In this document: piece after piece, positions 52,311 to 55,273 of the stretch
Layout of the letters: every line of letters begins with the position of its first letter
Numbering within the stretch: position 1 is the stretch's first letter
Assembly: GCF_001682855.1 (NCBI RefSeq)
Contig: NZ_MAQW01000030.1
Location: forward strand, 1-55,273
Direction of reading: 5' to 3'
Source of the DNA: Bacillus sp. FJAT-27264
Lineage (GTDB): Bacteria > Bacillota > Bacilli > Paenibacillales > Paenibacillaceae
Length of the DNA stretch: 55,273 bases
Made by a program: the position numbers and the translations under genes
The notes under the pieces: generated by a model
Told to the model about the DNA's origin: nothing
The model's input: only the letters and a program-made list of their open reading frames with translations
Databases searched by the model: none

Positions 52311-53442
52311 ATCAGCGATGTCTCATGTGAAAACAAGTGAAGATTTCAATGAGGTAACCTATCAGAAGCTGTTATCAGAGATGAATAATACAAAACTTAC
52401 AACTATAAACAATCATAACAATCATAAGGAGCGGGTAAACATGCAAACAGCAAAGAAGAGAGCAGTAAAAGGTTGGACAATTGGGATCGCGGCATGTGCA
52501 GTTTTAGCGGTAGGTACTTTTACAATGAACCAGAGTACACTTTTCAACACGCAGTCACCATCGGCTGTGAACACCACTAAACCCCCAGTTACAGGTAAAG
52601 CAGCAGTGAATATTGAGGGCGTAATCTCTGAGGTAAGTGCGGACGGCAAGAGCTTCAAGGTCGGCGATTTGTGGGTTACGGTAACAGATGCAACGGAACT
52701 GGGCATCAAAGGTCCAAACGCAGCGAAGCCATCCGAGGAACTTCTACAAAAAGAATTTAAAGTAGGCAATATCGTTTCCGGCTATACTTCTCAGGATATT
52801 AGCACAGGAAAAGTGACGGCGGACAACATCTACAACAATATGGCTCCACAAAAAGACACCAGCAGTAATTCTGCCACCACAGGTAAAGCAGCAGTGAATA
52901 TTGAGGGCGTAATCTCTGAGGTAAGTGCGGACGGAAAAAGCTTTAAGGTAGGCGATCTGTGGGTGACAGTAACAGATGCAACGGAACTGGGCATCAAAGG
53001 CCCAACCGCAGCGAAGCCATCCGAGGAACTTCTACAAAAAGAATTTAAAGTAGGCAATATCGTTTCCGGCTATACTTCTCAGGATATTAGCACAGGAAAA
53101 GTGACGGCGGACAACATCTACAACAATATGGCTCCACAAAAAGACACCAGCAGTAATTCTGCCACCACAGGTAAAGCAGCAGTGAATATTGAGGGCGTAA
53201 TCTCTGAGGTAAGTGCGGACGGAAAAAGCTTTAAGGTAGGCGATCTGTGGGTGACAGTAACAGATGCAACGGAACTGGGCATCAAAGGCCCAACCGCAGC
53301 GAAGCCATCCGAGGAACTTCTACAAAAAGAATTTAAAGTAGGCAATATCGTTTCCGGCTATACTTCTCAGGATATTAGCACAGGAAAAGTGACGGCGGAC
53401 AACATCTACAACAATATGACTCCGCAGAAGGACGCTCAATAA
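52291..53442 (+). CDS. Putative anti-sigma factor with three tandem 96-residue repeats
   Basis: 383 aa. N-terminal cytoplasmic part of about 60 residues (HVKTSEDFNEVTYQKLLSEM), one TM near 68-83 (WTIGIAACAVLAVGTFTM), a Ser/Thr/Pro linker, then three near-identical 96-aa repeats from residues 101, 197 and 293, each GKAAVNIEGVISEVSADGKS...VGDLWVTVTDATELGIKGP...SGYTSQDISTGKVTADNIYNNM. Repeats 2 and 3 are almost identical in DNA; repeat 1 differs at several third positions. The repeat looks like a small beta domain (DUF5666-like). Start ATG 52291 follows GGAGGTCTGG. Extracellular sensing and sigma binding are inferred from the gene order. Confidence 0.8.
   Translation: MKKSLYKSAMSHVKTSEDFNEVTYQKLLSEMNNTKLTTINNHNNHKERVNMQTAKKRAVKGWTIGIAACAVLAVGTFTMNQSTLFNTQSPSAVNTTKPPVTGKAAVNIEGVISEVSADGKSFKVGDLWVTVTDATELGIKGPNAAKPSEELLQKEFKVGNIVSGYTSQDISTGKVTADNIYNNMAPQKDTSSNSATTGKAAVNIEGVISEVSADGKSFKVGDLWVTVTDATELGIKGPTAAKPSEELLQKEFKVGNIVSGYTSQDISTGKVTADNIYNNMAPQKDTSSNSATTGKAAVNIEGVISEVSADGKSFKVGDLWVTVTDATELGIKGPTAAKPSEELLQKEFKVGNIVSGYTSQDISTGKVTADNIYNNMTPQKDAQ
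52591..53439. repeat. 288-bp tandem repeat array (three copies) inside a gene
   Basis: ACAGGTAAAGCAGCAGTGAA occurs at 52591, 52879 and 53167, exactly 288 bp apart. The frame is kept (96 codons). Copies 2 and 3 appear recently duplicated. Confidence 0.95.
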
Positions 53443-53544
53443 GCGGAAAGTGAGATTGCTGTAGGCGCAGATCAACATATTCTTCTTTGGGATAAAAGAT
53501 TCTCCCGTTCCTCATACTAACGTAAAGGGATGGAGGTGAATGTC

Positions 53545-53715
53545 ATGCCTAAGAACAGCGCAGATCCGAAGGTTGATCGAGCGAATAATCGTGCAGATAA
53601 GAAGAACAATCAGCAGAATCACGCTCATTTCACAGAGGAGCCTCAGACGTTGACCAACAATAAGGCTGAGGATTATGTGCCAAGTCTTAACCATATCTCC
53701 AAAAATGAATCCTAG
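53545..53715 (+). CDS. Small hydrophilic protein, unknown
   Basis: 56 aa, rich in N, K, D and H (RANNRADKKNNQQNHAHFTEEPQTL), no signal or TM. ATGGAGGTGA precedes ATG 53545 at good spacing and a strong terminator follows, so it is probably a real gene. It resembles small spore or Asn-rich proteins of Firmicutes only in composition. Function not recognised. Confidence 0.6.
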   Translation: MPKNSADPKVDRANNRADKKNNQQNHAHFTEEPQTLTNNKAEDYVPSLNHISKNES

Positions 53716-53722
53716 AGACACC

Positions 53723-53768
53723 AAGACTGCCCTTCCGTCGCTATTCGACAGGAGGGCAGTCTTTTTTG
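53723..53768 (+). terminator. Intrinsic terminator of the small hydrophilic gene
   Basis: AAGACTGCCCT (53723-53733) pairs with AGGGCAGTCTT (53753-53763), with a T run after it. Confidence 0.92.
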
Positions 53769-53820
53769 TGCTGAATCATTAACAGGCTGAGTGGTTCATG
53801 CCGTAAGAGGTTAGCAGCAT

Positions 53821-54570
53821 TTATATTTTTCTCAGCGGCCAGAGTAGTACCTCAAGTCGCTCGGTATAGGTCAGAAGCGAAGGCTTTGGTTCGTGTACAA
53901 GCCCTAGTGCTTGAGTTGAAGTATGGCAATCCAGATAGAGTCTGGCTTCCTGTAAAGGCCATGGTTGGTGGTGGATATCCCCCACATACAGTTGTCCTTT
54001 CGAACTGGCAGTATACAGGCAGTATCGCTCCGTTAGCCAGTGAAGTAGAGTTTCGGGCATGGCATGTACTGGCGTGGATGGGATAGCTGAGTAGACACCG
54101 TTAAATACGGCCTCTCCATGTGTGGTCTGTCTTTTGCTAATGTAACGGACATCTTGCCCTTCGGACTGAAGAGACATCTCTGCATATCTATATGGCAAAT
54201 AGGTGAGGGCGCGAGCGCCGGTAACAGCAGGAAGACTGGAGGCATCCATATTCAGAAAAAAGACGCCCGGCTTGCCGTCTTTAATTACATAGGTACGAAT
54301 ATTAAGCTCCAGGAACGAGTGGAGGAAAGGAAGAGGAGGCAACCCCCTGACGAGCAGCGGGTCCATCCGAAAAGGAACGACACTAATCCAGGGTCTCCCT
54401 TCCCATTGCTGCAATTCCAGGCCAAGAGGAATAAATGGAGCTACAGAAGCTTCGCTCACAGGCCAATGGGCGAACAAGACCTTATTCCAGCCTTGCTTCA
54501 TCATCCACGGCCCTTTGGGCAAGGGATAAGGACGATGAGATGTATGTGCAAGAATTTCATGGTTGTTCAA
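53821..54570 (-). CDS. YqjF-like (DUF2071) protein
   Basis: About 250 aa. MKQGWNKVLFAHWPVSEASVAPFIPLGLELQQWEGRPWISVVPFRM and LNIRTYVIKDGKPGVFFLNMDASSLPAV are typical of YqjF/DUF2071 proteins of unknown activity. Start TTG 54570 is preferred because GGGAGG lies 10 nt upstream. An in-frame ATG at 54636 would add 22 residues. Monocistronic, convergent with the small gene at 53545. Confidence 0.8.
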   Translation of the reverse strand: MNNHEILAHTSHRPYPLPKGPWMMKQGWNKVLFAHWPVSEASVAPFIPLGLELQQWEGRPWISVVPFRMDPLLVRGLPPLPFLHSFLELNIRTYVIKDGKPGVFFLNMDASSLPAVTGARALTYLPYRYAEMSLQSEGQDVRYISKRQTTHGEAVFNGVYSAIPSTPVHAMPETLLHWLTERYCLYTASSKGQLYVGDIHHQPWPLQEARLYLDCHTSTQALGLVHEPKPSLLTYTERLEVLLWPLRKI

Positions 54571-54759
54571 GTTGTGCTGTCCTCCCGGGCGAGATGTGAT
54601 ATCTATAAAATCTCCATATTTAAACTTATAAATCATCCTGAGCAAAGATTGCTCTTGCTGCCCATCCCCATATGCTCCGATAACTACACAGTTTCTCCAT
54701 ACTTATTGGTTACAGTAATAACTAATAAAAATGAGGTATCTAAAAATGGAGGGAATGTA

Positions 54760-55273
54760 ATGAAAAAGATGATCGTCTTCGGCGCGTTAACGTTGGTGCT
54801 GGGAGCAACGCTCGCCGGATGCCAGATCGGGAATAAAACTGCTAATACCGATGCTGCTGCCAATTCAAAGGACGGAGCTAACGTAGCAATGCCTTGGGTG
54901 GGTACGAAAAATACGACAAGAATTAACACATCCGATCCTGTTGAAGCGGCTGTACTGGTCTCGCGGACGCTTTGGGCAGCAAGAACCGATAGCAACACGC
55001 CTTCCAGTGTAGTCCTGACAGATGTGAGCAATTGGCAGATTGCCGCCGTCAGTACGGATTTGATCCATCATCCCAGTAATGGACCTGTACTCTTTTTCAA
55101 TAAAGAGACTGTTCCTGCAGTGACCTTGAACGAGCTGAAACGGTTGAATCCCAAAGGTGCGGAAGGAAATGAGGGAATCCAGCTCGTGATCGTAGGCCCT
55201 GTAACCGCAAGCGTGGAAGAACAACTAAAATCGCTGAATATGAAAATGGACAAGATCGAAGGGGACGAGCCAG
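54760..55273 (+). CDS. Lipoprotein with CWB2-like repeat, incomplete at window end
   Basis: At least 171 aa; no stop before the window ends. Signal MKKMIVFGALTLVLGATLAGC with Cys21 lipobox. Mature part has the cell-wall-binding repeat 2 look: VEAAVLVSRTLWAAR, VVLTDVSNWQIAAVSTDLIHHPSNGPVLFF, TLNELKRLNPKG and VIVGPVTASVEEQL. It would attach to the envelope. TGGAGGGA precedes ATG. Downstream domains are unseen. Confidence 0.8.
   Translation, partial: MKKMIVFGALTLVLGATLAGCQIGNKTANTDAAANSKDGANVAMPWVGTKNTTRINTSDPVEAAVLVSRTLWAARTDSNTPSSVVLTDVSNWQIAAVSTDLIHHPSNGPVLFFNKETVPAVTLNELKRLNPKGAEGNEGIQLVIVGPVTASVEEQLKSLNMKMDKIEGDEP

Overview
The window reads as a piece of chromosome from a spore-forming Gram-positive bacterium of the Paenibacillus type. 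Pointers are strong AGGAGG-like ribosome binding sites with frequent GTG and TTG starts, a Bacillus trnD-like tRNA run, an sspI spore gene, LiaFSR and PspA stress genes, a YwmB-like protein, lipoprotein-type binding proteins and many intrinsic terminators. All assignments come from reading motifs by eye; nothing was searched in a database.

Layout. 1-1620: sixteen tRNA genes and a terminator. 1630-11250: an OmpR-type response regulator and kinase on the minus strand, divergent from an operon of two sugar-type ABC permeases, a binding lipoprotein, a HlyD-like adaptor and a large exported repeat protein. Two promoters in this block carry the same 11-bp-phased repeat. 11280-19640: a divergent AraC regulator and a nucleoside importer (lipoprotein, ATPase, two permeases) with a nucleoside hydrolase and an ADP-ribosylglycohydrolase, preceded by PurBox-like sites. 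20190-24970: a Dga-like operon (amidohydrolase, PLP lyase, KDGP aldolase, PfkB kinase, GntR regulator). 25270-27650: a MetNIQ importer. 27680-32730: an ABC exporter with its two-component system.

33010-38350: an envelope-stress block, with a small membrane protein, PspA, PspC, PspA, then LiaF-LiaS-LiaR. 38550-46350: housekeeping genes (ywmB, zwf, prfC, sspI, ktrA-like, an rRNA methyltransferase, a HesB-fold protein). 46580-49600: MFS transporter, flavin monooxygenase and ArsR repressor, each gene preceded by the same TTCTA-N6-TAGAA palindrome. 49620-55273: a decayed nucleotidyltransferase-like gene, a metallo-hydrolase, an ECF sigma factor with a repeat-bearing partner protein, a small hydrophilic protein, a YqjF-like protein and the start of a CWB2-type lipoprotein.

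The least explained signals are between genes. Three separate spacers (19734-19918, 35617-35800, 44673-44857) hold a four-unit element: 21-bp units with TAA(G/C)...(C/G)TTA ends, whose starts are 51, 61-62 and 51 bp apart in every copy even though the unit cores differ. A second family (41407-41620, 46583-46805, a partial copy at 48071-48141 and a reversed diverged copy at 44602-44689) folds into a long multi-helix hairpin whose helices keep pairing while their sequence changes, which suggests a conserved structured RNA or a MITE-like repeat.
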